Position numbers and translations under genes: made by a program. The notes under the pieces were generated by a model. It was not told where the DNA came from. It did not search any database and worked only from the letters and a program-made list of their open reading frames with translations. A DNA stretch of 64,000 nucleotides from positions 1 through 64,000 of the forward strand of contig URST01000002.1 of the NCBI GenBank assembly GCA_900550585.1, read 5' to 3'. The stretch is from an uncultured Eubacteriales bacterium (GTDB lineage Bacteria; Bacillota; Clostridia; Oscillospirales; Oscillospiraceae). This document shows, piece after piece, positions 18,305 through 26,773 of the stretch (positions are counted from its first letter, which is position 1; each line of letters starts with the position of its first letter).

Positions 18305-19513
18305 ATGGCTAAGAAACACAACGACGGTTATCTGTCCGCAAAGGAATCCCGCCGTATCTCCAAGGAGAACCGCAAGATCACCAATGAGCTGGAGAAGAAG
18401 CGGAAGCGGAAAAACGTGCCGGAGACGGAGTACCTGACCCAGATGCACGATCCCAGCAACGCTGTGGAGTTCGATAACCTCCACACCTACTTCTTTACCG
18501 ACACCGGCGTGGTCAAATCCGTGGATGGCGTCAGCTTTTCCGTGCCCATCGGCAAGACCGTGGGCGTGGTGGGCGAGTCCGGCTGCGGCAAGTCCGTCAC
18601 CAGTCTGTCCCTGATGCAGCTGCTGCAGCGGCCCCAGGGTCAGGTGGTGGAGGGCGAGATCCGCCTGAATCTGGGCAATAAGGCCTACGATGTCACCAAG
18701 ACCCCCGACTCCGTGATGCAGCACCTGCGGGGCAACATCGTCTCCATGATCTTCCAGGAGCCTATGACCGCGCTGAATCCGGTGTTCCGCATCGGCGACC
18801 AGCTGGACGAGGTCATTGCCCTCCACGGCGAAAAGGGCCAGACGGAGGAGCAGATCAGAGAACGCTCCATCAAGCTGCTGGAGATGGTGGGCATCGCCAA
18901 CAGCGAGGGCGTGTACAAAAACTTTCCCCACGAGCTGTCCGGCGGTATGCGCCAGCGCGTGATGATCGCCATGGCACTGGCATGCAGCCCCCGCCTCATC
19001 ATCGCCGACGAGCCCACCACGGCACTGGACGTGACCATTCAGGCGCAGATCCTGGACCTGCTGCGGAACCTGAAGGATAAGATCAATTCCTCCATCATGT
19101 TCATCACCCACGATCTGGGCGTCATCGCCGAGATGGCGGACTATGTGGTGGTCATGTATGCCGGCCGCATCGTGGAGCAGGGTACAGCGCAGGAGATCTT
19201 CGCGCATCCCGCTCACCCCTATACCATCGGCCTGATGGCCTCCAAGCCTGTGGTGGGCCGTCAGGTGGAAAAGCTGTACTCCATCCCCGGCAAGGTGCCC
19301 AACCCCATCAACATGCCGGATTACTGCTACTTCAAGGATCGCTGCGAGATGTGCGTGGCACAGTGCAGCGGCGAATATCCCTGTGAGGTCAGCATTTCCC
19401 CCACCCACAAGGTCAGCTGCTACCGCTACTACGACGGCAAGCGGCCCGATCTGGAGGAGCAGGTGGAGCGGGAAATGACCGGCAGCGCCGACAACGGAAA
19501 GGAGGGTGAATAA
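18305..19513 (+). CDS. oppD: Oligopeptide ABC transporter ATP-binding protein OppD
   Basis: This is one of two ATPases energising the peptide importer. Walker A is GESGCGKS, the Q-loop lies in FQEPMTALNP, the ABC signature is LSGGMRQR and Walker B is LIIADEPTTALD. The C-terminal oligopeptide/dipeptide extension has the cysteine set CYFKDRCEMCVAQC that in this family binds a 4Fe-4S cluster. An N-terminal charged extension of about 40 residues precedes the usual start of the domain. It ends one base before the oppF start. Confidence 0.95.
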   Translation: MAKKHNDGYLSAKESRRISKENRKITNELEKKRKRKNVPETEYLTQMHDPSNAVEFDNLHTYFFTDTGVVKSVDGVSFSVPIGKTVGVVGESGCGKSVTSLSLMQLLQRPQGQVVEGEIRLNLGNKAYDVTKTPDSVMQHLRGNIVSMIFQEPMTALNPVFRIGDQLDEVIALHGEKGQTEEQIRERSIKLLEMVGIANSEGVYKNFPHELSGGMRQRVMIAMALACSPRLIIADEPTTALDVTIQAQILDLLRNLKDKINSSIMFITHDLGVIAEMADYVVVMYAGRIVEQGTAQEIFAHPAHPYTIGLMASKPVVGRQVEKLYSIPGKVPNPINMPDYCYFKDRCEMCVAQCSGEYPCEVSISPTHKVSCYRYYDGKRPDLEEQVEREMTGSADNGKEGE

Positions 19514-19514
19514 G

Positions 19515-20651
19515 ATGCCGTTCTGGAAAGCAGGTAAGAATGACGATCAGGTCCTCGAGGAGCTGAAAGAGACTCAGAAGCAGAATGCCGACGAGTTTGT
19601 CAAGGAGCAGGCACACAGCCAGAAGGCGAAGAAGCCCTCTCTCACCGTGGACAACGATTTCACTCCCGTGGAGTATGATCCCCAGTACATTCTGCAGGTC
19701 AACCACCTGAAGAAGTATTTCCCCATCAAGGGCGGCATGGTGTCCAAGACTGTGGGCTATGTCAAGGCCGTGGACGGCGTGACGTTCAACCTCAAGCGCG
19801 GCACCACCATGGGTCTGGTGGGCGAGTCCGGCTGCGGCAAGACCACCACCGGTCGCACCATCCTTCGGCTGTACGACGAAAAGACCTCCGGTCAGGTGCT
19901 GTTCAACGGGCAGGAGATCTACGACCTGTCCGCCAAGGAGATGCGCGCCATGCGCACCAAAATGCAGATCATTTTCCAGGACCCGTTCTCCTCGCTGTCC
20001 CCCCGTATGCCGGTGGGCGAGATCATCGGCGAGGCCGTCCGTGAGCACAATCTGGTGCCCAAGGAGGAGTTCGACGACTATATCGACAAGGTCATGGACA
20101 ACTGCGGCCTGCAGCCCTTCCACAAGGACCGCTATCCCCATGAGTTCTCCGGCGGCCAGCGGCAGCGTATCTGCATCGCCCGGGCGCTGGCGCTGAACCC
20201 CGAGTTCATCGTCTGCGATGAGCCGGTGTCCGCGCTGGACGTGTCCATTCAGGCGCAGATCATCAATCTGCTGAAGGACATTCAGGAGAAGTACAACCTG
20301 ACGTATCTGTTCATCAGCCATGACCTGTCCGTGGTGGAGCACATCTCCGACACGGTGGGCGTCATGTATCTGGGCAATCTGGTGGAGTACGGCGCCACGG
20401 AGGACATCTTCCGCAACCCGCTGCACCCCTACACCAAGGCTTTGTTCTCCGCCATTCCGGTGCCTGATCCCACGGTGAAGATGAACCGGATCGTGCTGGA
20501 GGGCAGCATCCCGTCTCCCGCCAATCCGCCCAAGGGCTGTAAATTCCACACCCGCTGCGCCAACTGCATGGAATGCTGCAAGGAGGAGATCCCCGTCCAG
20601 CGCGAGCTGGAGCCGGGCCACTTCGTGGCGTGCCATCTGTACGATAAGTGA
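19515..20651 (+). CDS. oppF: Oligopeptide ABC transporter ATP-binding protein OppF
   Basis: This is the second ATPase of the importer. Walker A is GESGCGKTT, the signature is FSGGQRQR and Walker B is [12 protein letters not shown]; the C-terminal extension carries the cysteine motif [15 protein letters not shown] 45-residue charged N-terminal extension precedes the domain. The ATG at 19515 has GGAGGG eight bases upstream and is preferred to the GTG at 19506 that overlaps oppD. The stop overlaps the next start by one base. Confidence 0.95.
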   Translation: MPFWKAGKNDDQVLEELKETQKQNADEFVKEQAHSQKAKKPSLTVDNDFTPVEYDPQYILQVNHLKKYFPIKGGMVSKTVGYVKAVDGVTFNLKRGTTMGLVGESGCGKTTTGRTILRLYDEKTSGQVLFNGQEIYDLSAKEMRAMRTKMQIIFQDPFSSLSPRMPVGEIIGEAVREHNLVPKEEFDDYIDKVMDNCGLQPFHKDRYPHEFSGGQRQRICIARALALNPEFIVCDEPVSALDVSIQAQIINLLKDIQEKYNLTYLFISHDLSVVEHISDTVGVMYLGNLVEYGATEDIFRNPLHPYTKALFSAIPVPDPTVKMNRIVLEGSIPSPANPPKGCKFHTRCANCMECCKEEIPVQRELEPGHFVACHLYDK

Positions 20652-20938
20652 TGGCAAAGAAGCGGACGTATCAGGACGACGATGGGCGCACCATCGCCGA
20701 TATGAGCGGTATCGAGCCGTCGCCCGTGCTGTTTCCCCGCCTTCCCAGGAAGGAGAAGCGGTCTCAGGCACCGCAGGGCGCCGGCGACCGTCCGTGGGAG
20801 GGGCAGGAGCAGTTCACCGAGGAGCAGCGCCGCGCCGCCATGGGCGGCGCACTGAAGGCGGCTATGCTCATCGCCGGGGTGTTTATCGCCGCCGGGGCTG
20901 TGGCCATTCTCGTGATGCAGTTCATCTGGAACCATTAA
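20651..20938 (+). CDS. Small membrane protein at the end of the opp operon
   Basis: The 95-residue protein has a long hydrophilic N-terminus and one membrane span near its C-terminus (about residues 67-90, ALKAAMLIAGVFIAAGAVAILVM). Its ATG shares one base with the oppF stop (TGATG), so it is translationally coupled to the transporter. I do not recognise a family. A role as an accessory membrane subunit is possible but only inferred from position. Confidence 0.72.
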   Translation: MAKKRTYQDDDGRTIADMSGIEPSPVLFPRLPRKEKRSQAPQGAGDRPWEGQEQFTEEQRRAAMGGALKAAMLIAGVFIAAGAVAILVMQFIWNH

Positions 20939-20967
20939 AACCGGCGCTGCTCCGTAGCGCTCCATAA

Positions 20968-21017
20968 GATCTCCGCTGACAGCGGCTTTCCGGCCCTGTC
21001 AGCGGAGGTCTTTTTTT
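20968..21017 (+). terminator. Terminator of the opp operon
   Basis: A long stem (GATCTCCGCTGACAG with CTGTCAGCGGAGGTC, one mismatch region) is followed by seven T residues, a textbook intrinsic terminator separating opp from spoIIIA. Confidence 0.9.
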
Positions 21018-21025
21018 GCGCCCCG

Positions 21026-21054
21026 GTATATTTGGGGACGAGCCGTCATACAAG
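21026..21054 (+). promoter_or_regulatory. SigE-type (mother-cell) promoter of the spoIIIA operon
   Basis: GTATATT and CATACAAG are separated by 14 bp. This matches the known SigE consensus (an ATATT-type -35 and CATACAAT-type -10) in all but one -10 base. In B. subtilis spoIIIA is a SigE regulon operon, so position and sequence agree. It lies just after the opp terminator and about 30 bp before the spoIIIAA start. Confidence 0.85.
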
Positions 21055-21083
21055 TGAATATCACACGGGAGGGGGAGCAGAGC

Positions 21084-22007
21084 ATGGAGTTGAGCTATGC
21101 CATCGCGCGCTACGAGCAGGCGTTGGAGCTGCTGCCGGTACGCTGGCAGCAGCTGGCGCGGCGTCTGCCGGACTGGCGCAAGGCGCAGGCGGAGGAGTTC
21201 CGGCTGCGGACAGGACGGCCGATGACAGTGCTGACCTGTGAGGGGGAAATACTTGTCAGCGATGAATTGCCAAGGCCTCTGGTCACGCAGTCCGATCTGG
21301 AGCAGCTGTGCGACATGGTGACGGGCTATTCCCGCTACGCCGTGTCGGAAACGCTGAGCAAGGGCTATCTCGTCGGGCGCGGCGGCTTCCGGGTAGGCGT
21401 CTGCGGCACCGCCGTCCTGCGGGACGGCGTCAATACCAACCTGCGGGACATCTCCTCAGTGGCGGTGCGCATCAGCCGGCAGGTGCGGGGCGCAGCGGAG
21501 CCGATGCTGGGGGAGCTGTGGGGCGCGGAGGGCTTTCTCAGCACCCTGCTGCTGGCGCCGCCGGGCGCGGGCAAGACTACGCTGCTGCGGGATATGATCT
21601 GCGCCCTGTCCGACGGCGGCGAGACGCGGCCCGCCTGCCGCATGGGGGTGGTGGACGAGCGGGGAGAGCTGGCCGCCATGTACCGGGGCGTGCCGCAGCT
21701 GGAGGTGGGCGCCCATACCGACGTGCTGGACGGCTGTCCCAAGGCGCTGGGCATCACCATGCTGCTGCGGGCGGCCAACCCGCAGATCATCGCGGTGGAT
21801 GAGATCACGGCGGAGGAGGATCTGCGGGCCATGCTGGCCGCCGCCAACTGCGGCGTGAAGCTGCTGGCCACCATCCACGCCGCCGACCGGGAGGAGCTGG
21901 CGCGCAAGCCGCTGTTCGCCCGGCTGCTGGAGACGCAGGTGTTCCAGCGGCTGGTGACCATCACCGTGGAGGGCGGACGCCGGATATACCGGACGGAGAC
22001 GCTGTGA
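21084..22007 (+). CDS. spoIIIAA: Stage III sporulation protein AA (ATPase)
   Basis: This is the cytoplasmic secretion-type ATPase of the SpoIIIA-SpoIIQ channel that connects mother cell and forespore. Walker A is APPGAGKTTLL, Walker B-like is IIAVDEI, and the RGELAAMYRG block is characteristic of SpoIIIAA. The ATG at 21084 is chosen because it follows GGGAGGGGGA and because the in-frame GTG at 21054 overlaps the SigE -10 box. It overlaps spoIIIAB by four bases. Confidence 0.95.
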   Translation: MELSYAIARYEQALELLPVRWQQLARRLPDWRKAQAEEFRLRTGRPMTVLTCEGEILVSDELPRPLVTQSDLEQLCDMVTGYSRYAVSETLSKGYLVGRGGFRVGVCGTAVLRDGVNTNLRDISSVAVRISRQVRGAAEPMLGELWGAEGFLSTLLLAPPGAGKTTLLRDMICALSDGGETRPACRMGVVDERGELAAMYRGVPQLEVGAHTDVLDGCPKALGITMLLRAANPQIIAVDEITAEEDLRAMLAAANCGVKLLATIHAADREELARKPLFARLLETQVFQRLVTITVEGGRRIYRTETL

Positions 22008-22489
22008 CCGGCAAGCTGCTGGGAGCGGTCTGCATCGCCTGCGGCGCCGTATGGGGCTGCATCGCCCGGTACCGGCAGCTGCGGCAGCGCCGGGAGCTGG
22101 TGCGGGCCTTTATGCAGGCGCTGGGGCACATGGAAGCGGCCATCCGCTGGCAGCGGCAGTCCATGACGCCGCTGCTGACGGAGCTGGCACAGCGGCCACG
22201 CTGCGGCGCATACTTTGCCGCTATCCTGAAAAATGTGGAAAGCAATATACCTTTACAATCCGCTTGGGATAATGCGTTCTCCGCATTGCCAGACGCGGAG
22301 ACGGCAGACATCCTGCGGAGCGTAGAGCTGACCGGCGATGAGACGTGCCTGCTGACGGGGCTGCAATACGGCCAGCGCCGGCTGCGCCAGCTGGCGGAGC
22401 GCCGGGAGCAGGCGGATACACGGGATCGCAGGCTCACCGGCGCGGCGCTGTTCTCCGCCGCCGGGCTGCTGGTGATCCTTCTGATTTGA
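22004..22489 (+). CDS. spoIIIAB: Stage III sporulation protein AB
   Basis: This membrane-anchored component of the SpoIIIA complex is structurally related to type II secretion GspF domains. It has N- and C-terminal hydrophobic segments enclosing a helical domain, 161 residues, usual for the family. The GTG start overlaps the spoIIIAA stop (GTGA). The fixed gene order AA-AB-AC confirms the call. Confidence 0.92.
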   Translation: MTGKLLGAVCIACGAVWGCIARYRQLRQRRELVRAFMQALGHMEAAIRWQRQSMTPLLTELAQRPRCGAYFAAILKNVESNIPLQSAWDNAFSALPDAETADILRSVELTGDETCLLTGLQYGQRRLRQLAERREQADTRDRRLTGAALFSAAGLLVILLI

Positions 22490-22497
22490 GGTACGAC

Positions 22498-22692
22498 ATG
22501 GACGTTGATCTGATTTTCAAAATTGCGGCCATCGGCATTCTGGTGGCGGTGCTGAACCTGCTGCTGGTGCGCAGCGGCCGGGAGGAGCAGGCCCTGATGA
22601 CCACGCTGGCCGGTCTGGTGGTGGTGCTGATGATGCTGGTGCAGCAGATCAGCGACCTGTTCGATCTGGTCAAGACGCTGTTTTCCCTGTAA
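22498..22692 (+). CDS. spoIIIAC: Stage III sporulation protein AC
   Basis: A 64-residue protein with two membrane spans (IFKIAAIGILVAVLNLLLVRSG and LAGLVVVLMMLVQQI), the standard size and pattern of SpoIIIAC. It starts 8 bp after spoIIIAB. Confidence 0.93.
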   Translation: MDVDLIFKIAAIGILVAVLNLLLVRSGREEQALMTTLAGLVVVLMMLVQQISDLFDLVKTLFSL

Positions 22693-22695
22693 CCC

Positions 22696-23082
22696 ATGGA
22701 GACGGTGATGCGACTGAGCGCCCTGTGCCTCACCGGGGCGCTGCTGGCGGTGCTGCTGAAGCGGACGAACCCGGACATAGCGCTGCTGCTGGCGCTGGCG
22801 GTCTGCGGCGCGGTGCTGCTGGTGCTGGCGGAGCCGCTGGGGGAGATACGGGACTTCTTCACGCAGCTGTCGGATTGGGGCGGCCTGCCCACGGAGCTGT
22901 TCGCGCCGCTGGTGAAAACCGTGGGCATCGCGCTCATCAGCCGGACAGGCTCCGACCTCTGCCGTGACGCGGGGGAGGGGGCCATGGCGTCGCTGGTGGA
23001 GACGGCGGGAGCCGTCACCGCCATTCTCGTCTCGCTGCCGCTGTTTCAGGCGGCGTGGGACATGCTGCGCTTGCTGCTATGA
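22696..23082 (+). CDS. spoIIIAD: Stage III sporulation protein AD
   Basis: A 128-residue multi-span membrane protein with the SpoIIIAD features LLKRTNPDIALLLALAVCGA and LVKTVGIALISRTGSDLCRDAGE. It starts three bases after spoIIIAC and overlaps spoIIIAE by four bases (ATGA). Confidence 0.94.
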   Translation: METVMRLSALCLTGALLAVLLKRTNPDIALLLALAVCGAVLLVLAEPLGEIRDFFTQLSDWGGLPTELFAPLVKTVGIALISRTGSDLCRDAGEGAMASLVETAGAVTAILVSLPLFQAAWDMLRLLL

Positions 23083-24170
23083 GGGGCGTGCGGGTATTTT
23101 TAGCCGCGGCGGCGCTGCTGTGGCTGCTGGCGGTACCGGTGCAGGCGGCGTCCGTGCCGGACAGTGTGACAGATGCCCTGCCGCCGGAGGCCGCCGCCCG
23201 ACTGGAGGGGCTGGATGAGGGCACCGACCACACCACATGGTCGGAGGGGCTGTCCCGCCTTTGGCAGGAGGCCCGGCAGTATCTGGGAGACGCCCTGCGG
23301 GAGAAGGCCTCCGGTGCGGCGCTGCTGCTGGGCGTGGTACTGCTGTGCAGCGTGGCGGAGAGCTTCTTCGCAGCGGCGGAGCAGCCCGCCGTGCCGCAGT
23401 TCGTACCGGTGGCGGGGGCATTGGCCATCACGCTGGTGGCCGCCGGGGACTTCAAGCAGATGATGGGACTGGGGGTGGAGACCATGGAGGAGTTGGACGT
23501 GTTTGCCAAGGCACTGCTGCCCACACTGTCGGCGGCGGTGGCGGCCAGCGGCGGTATTGCCTCCGCCGGCGCCAAGCAGGTGGCCACGGTGTATTTTACC
23601 AACCTGCTGCTGACGGTGATCCGGAAGCTGCTGCTGCCGCTGCTGTACGCCTGCATCGCGGCGGCCGCCGCCGACGCCATGGTGCCGGGGCACAGCCTGA
23701 AAAAGATCGGCGCGGGCATCAGTAAGGCCGTGACCTGGGCGCTGACGGCGTCCATGGTGGTGTTCACCGGCTTTCTGACCCTGACCGGCGCGGCCACCGG
23801 CGCGGCGGACGCCATGACGGTGCAGATGACACGCAGCGCCATCGCCACGGCGGTGCCGGTGGTGGGCTCCATCATCTCCGAGGCCACGGGGACGGTGCTG
23901 GCCGGGGCGGGCGTGCTGAAGGGCGCTATTGGCATCTTCGGGATGCTGGCGGTGCTGTCTATCTGCCTGACGCCGTTTCTCAGCATGGCGGTGCAGTACC
24001 TGCTGTACAAGCTGACGGCGTTTCTGGCGGGCACCGTCACGGAGGGACCGTTGGCGGGGCTTATCGACGCGCTGGGCACGGCCTTCGGCCTGATGCTGGG
24101 CATGACCGGCAGCTGCGCGTTGCTGCTGCTCATCTCCATCACGTCTTCCGTATCGGCGGTGCTGCCATGA
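23079..24170 (+). CDS. spoIIIAE: Stage III sporulation protein AE
   Basis: This large polytopic membrane protein of the feeding-tube channel has a cleavable signal peptide (MRGVRVFLAAAALLWLLAVPVQAA) followed by many hydrophobic segments, 363 residues. The start is fixed by the four-base overlap with spoIIIAD; the frame is open upstream but without support. It overlaps spoIIIAF by four bases. Confidence 0.94.
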   Translation: MRGVRVFLAAAALLWLLAVPVQAASVPDSVTDALPPEAAARLEGLDEGTDHTTWSEGLSRLWQEARQYLGDALREKASGAALLLGVVLLCSVAESFFAAAEQPAVPQFVPVAGALAITLVAAGDFKQMMGLGVETMEELDVFAKALLPTLSAAVAASGGIASAGAKQVATVYFTNLLLTVIRKLLLPLLYACIAAAAADAMVPGHSLKKIGAGISKAVTWALTASMVVFTGFLTLTGAATGAADAMTVQMTRSAIATAVPVVGSIISEATGTVLAGAGVLKGAIGIFGMLAVLSICLTPFLSMAVQYLLYKLTAFLAGTVTEGPLAGLIDALGTAFGLMLGMTGSCALLLLISITSSVSAVLP

Positions 24171-24646
24171 TCGGGGCGCTGCGGACATGGCTGCTGTCCA
24201 TCATCGCAGCCGGGCTGGTGCTGGCCATTCTGTATGCACTGGTGCCCCGGGGGCGCTTGCGCCCCATCGTGCGGACCACCGGCGGCGTGGCACTGATGCT
24301 GGTGATCCTCCAGCCGGTGCTGGGGTTCGACTTCCGGGACTTCGCGGTGTCCTACGACGACTACGCCCAGGAGATCCAGGCGCTGACGGAGGAATACCGG
24401 GCGGCGGACACAGCGGAGCTGGCTGCTATCATAGAGCAGCGGACCGCCGCATATATATCGGACAAAGGCGCGGCGCTGGGGGTGACATGCCATGCCGAGG
24501 TGGAGACGGAGCTGCGCTCCGGCGTGCCCTATCCCTGCGCGGTGACTCTGGACGTGGAGAGAGACGAGGCGCTGGCCGCCTGCATCGCCGCCGATCTGGG
24601 TATCGGTGAGGAGCGGCAGACGTGGCAGACGCCCCGTGCGAGGTGA
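24167..24646 (+). CDS. spoIIIAF: Stage III sporulation protein AF
   Basis: Two N-terminal membrane spans are followed by a soluble ring-building-type domain outside the membrane (about residues 60-159), 159 residues in total. Sequence is divergent, as usual for SpoIIIAF; the position between AE and AG settles the call. Confidence 0.9.
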   Translation: MIGALRTWLLSIIAAGLVLAILYALVPRGRLRPIVRTTGGVALMLVILQPVLGFDFRDFAVSYDDYAQEIQALTEEYRAADTAELAAIIEQRTAAYISDKGAALGVTCHAEVETELRSGVPYPCAVTLDVERDEALAACIAADLGIGEERQTWQTPRAR

Positions 24647-24649
24647 CGT

Positions 24650-25159
24650 ATGAAGCTGGAGAAGTGGACTGGACTGCTGAAAAAATACAGGCTGGCGGCG
24701 CTGGTGGTGCTGCTGGGGGTGGTGCTGATGCTGCTACCCACCGGCGGCAGCAGGGCGCAGACCTCCGGCGACAGCAGCGAGCTGCCGGGGGAGGTCTATT
24801 CGCTGGAGGAGACGGAGCAGCGCATGGCGGAGGTACTGGGCACCATCGACGGTGTGGGCCGCGTGCGCATCATGCTGACGCTGCGCGCCGGCTCCACCCT
24901 GCGTCTGGCGGAGGACAGCAGCCTGTCCGACAGCACCGGCGGCCAGACCAAGCAGGAAAAGCAGGTGCTCACCGTTAACCGCGGCAGCGGGCGGCAGGAG
25001 GTGGTGGTCACCCAGCAGCTCTACCCCACCTATCAGGGGGCGGTGGTGGTCTGCGAGGGCGCCGGCAGCAGCAGTGTGCGGCTGGCGGTGGTGAACGCCG
25101 TGTCCGTGCTGACGGGGCTGAGCAGCGACAGGATCTCCGTGGTCAAGTGGAAGTCATAG
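24650..25159 (+). CDS. spoIIIAG: Stage III sporulation protein AG
   Basis: This protein forms the large ring of the channel on the mother-cell side. One N-terminal span (LAALVVLLGVVLMLLPTG) is followed by a linker and a ring-building domain (GVGRVRIMLTL ... VRLAVVNAVSVLTGLSSDRISVV). Its 169 residues are typical. It starts three bases after spoIIIAF. Confidence 0.93.
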   Translation: MKLEKWTGLLKKYRLAALVVLLGVVLMLLPTGGSRAQTSGDSSELPGEVYSLEETEQRMAEVLGTIDGVGRVRIMLTLRAGSTLRLAEDSSLSDSTGGQTKQEKQVLTVNRGSGRQEVVVTQQLYPTYQGAVVVCEGAGSSSVRLAVVNAVSVLTGLSSDRISVVKWKS

Positions 25160-25182
25160 AAAAATGGAGGAGGAGTTGGAGC

Positions 25183-25800
25183 ATGAAACAGGTATGGAAA
25201 CGGCGCGCGGTGGTGGCGGCGGTACTGCTGCTGGTGGGCACCTCGGTGTATCTCAACTGGCGCTATACCGGCAACGTGGAGAACAGCGGCAAAAAGGTGC
25301 TGGGACAGTCGGCGCTGGTGAACGGCGAGACGACGGACGCGGAGGTGACTGCCGCCAGGGACGACTACTTCGCCACGGCGCGGCTCAGCCGCAAGCAGGC
25401 CCGCGACACCGCCATCAGCATGCTGCAGGAGGCACAGGTGGATGAGAACGCCGCGGAGGACGTGCTGAACGAGGCGTCCCAGACCTTGCAGGTGCTGGCG
25501 GCCTACACCGTGGCGGAATCTCAGATCGAGAGCCTGGTTGTGGCCAAGGGCTACGCCGACTGCGTGGCGTTTATGGGGGAGGATTCCGTCAGCGTGGTGG
25601 TGTCCGACCCGGATGGGCTGGACGCGGTGGACGTGGCCCGCATCAAGGATATCGTGGTCAGCGAGACCAGCTACACCCCGGATCAGATCCGGATCATGGA
25701 GGCGGGGACCTCCGCCGCGTCCCAGACCGGCAGTACCCAGGACGCGGAGGTGCCCACCGGTGCCGTGCAGACCGAGGAACAGACGGATGACGCAAAATAG
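25183..25800 (+). CDS. spoIIIAH: Stage III sporulation protein AH
   Basis: SpoIIIAH pairs across the intermembrane space with SpoIIQ from the forespore. It has an N-terminal span (VVAAVLLLVGTSVYLNWRY), a segment DYFATARLSRKQARDTAISMLQE typical of SpoIIIAH, and a C-terminal ring-building domain; 205 residues. The ATG at 25183 is supported by GGAGGAG upstream. No spoIIQ gene is in the window. Confidence 0.94.
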   Translation: MKQVWKRRAVVAAVLLLVGTSVYLNWRYTGNVENSGKKVLGQSALVNGETTDAEVTAARDDYFATARLSRKQARDTAISMLQEAQVDENAAEDVLNEASQTLQVLAAYTVAESQIESLVVAKGYADCVAFMGEDSVSVVVSDPDGLDAVDVARIKDIVVSETSYTPDQIRIMEAGTSAASQTGSTQDAEVPTGAVQTEEQTDDAK

Positions 25801-25803
25801 GTG

Positions 25804-25832
25804 TTGTATTCCGGCGCAAAAAATGGTATACT
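25804..25832 (+). promoter_or_regulatory. Sigma-A-type promoter for asp23-nusB
   Basis: TTGTAT and TATACT are separated by 17 bp, 40 bp upstream of the Asp23 gene start and directly after the end of spoIIIAH. It gives vegetative expression to the genes behind the sporulation operon. Confidence 0.75.
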
Positions 25833-25872
25833 GAACTGAATCACGAAAGACAGCGCAAGGAGATAACGCAAC

Positions 25873-26232
25873 ATGGCTGAAAATAAGGAATACATGATCC
25901 ATCAGGAGGAGGACGGCGCCATCCAGATCTCGGAGGACGTGGTGGCCTCCATCGCCTCCACCACCGCCGCGGAGGTGGACGGCGTCAGCGCCATGATGAG
26001 CGCAAATGTGTCCGATCTGATGGGCGGCAAGAAGATGTCCGCCAAGGGCGTCCGGGTGGAGATGGACGGCGAGGGCATCGTGGTGAACCTGTTCATCGTT
26101 GTCCGCTACGGCAGCGCCATCGGCGACGTGGCCAAGAAAGTCCAGCAGATGGTACGCACCGCGCTGGAGGGCATGACCGGCTTCGCGGTAACGGCGGTCA
26201 ACGTCCATGTGGGCGGCATCAGCTTCAACTGA
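25873..26232 (+). CDS. Asp23/Gls24 family envelope stress protein
   Basis: The 119-residue protein carries the Asp23 domain: IQISEDVVASIASTTAAEVDGVSAM, then GVRVEMDGEGIVVNLFIVVRYG and VNVHVGGISF at the end. Asp23 proteins lie under the membrane and are linked to envelope homeostasis. The asp23-nusB order is conserved in many Clostridia. AAGGAG lies nine bases before the ATG. Confidence 0.92.
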   Translation: MAENKEYMIHQEEDGAIQISEDVVASIASTTAAEVDGVSAMMSANVSDLMGGKKMSAKGVRVEMDGEGIVVNLFIVVRYGSAIGDVAKKVQQMVRTALEGMTGFAVTAVNVHVGGISFN

Positions 26233-26267
26233 GCACAGCGAACTGAGAGAGAAAAGGATATACGGTT

Positions 26268-26717
26268 ATGACACGCAATACGGCCCGCGAGATCGCCATG
26301 CATCTCGCCTATGAACTGAGCTTCAATGACCTGCCTGTGGAGGAGTTTCTGGACCTGCAGCTGAGTGCGGAGAACTTTGCCGCGCTGGCGCCGGAGCATC
26401 CCATCTATGCGGAGCGGCCCAACGCCAAGCAGGAGGCGTATATCCGCCGCCTTGTTGCCGGCGTGGCGGAGCACGCGGCGGAGCTGGACAGCGACATCGA
26501 GAAGTACGCCAAGGGCTGGCGGTTCGAGCGCATTTCGCTGGTGGCCTCCGCCATCATGCGGGTGGCTATGTACGAGATGCTCTACATGGCGGACATTCCC
26601 GCCGGCGTCGCCATCAACGAGGCAGTGGAGATCGCCAAGAACTACGAATCGCCGGAGGTGGTGAAATTCATCAACGGCATTCTGGGCAGCTTCGTCCGGG
26701 GCGAGCTGAAGGAGTAA
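26268..26717 (+). CDS. nusB: Transcription antitermination factor NusB
   Basis: NusB binds boxA RNA with NusE (S10) and supports rRNA antitermination. The all-helical domain shows TAREIAMHLAYELSF at the start, ISLVASAIMRVAMYEMLYM, and PAGVAINEAVEIAKNY, the usual C-terminal signature. Its 149 residues are normal. It is followed by a terminator. Confidence 0.95.
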   Translation: MTRNTAREIAMHLAYELSFNDLPVEEFLDLQLSAENFAALAPEHPIYAERPNAKQEAYIRRLVAGVAEHAAELDSDIEKYAKGWRFERISLVASAIMRVAMYEMLYMADIPAGVAINEAVEIAKNYESPEVVKFINGILGSFVRGELKE

Positions 26718-26723
26718 AAAAAG

Positions 26724-26750
26724 AAAGGCAGAGCTTGCGCTCTGCCTTTT
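26724..26750 (+). terminator. Terminator after nusB
   Basis: AAAGGCAGAGC pairs with GCTCTGCCTTTT around TTGC. It is only 23 bp before the xseA start, so xseA expression must depend on read-through or on a promoter that I cannot see. Confidence 0.8.
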
Positions 26751-26773
26751 CCGCATGGAACAAGGAGGGCGGC

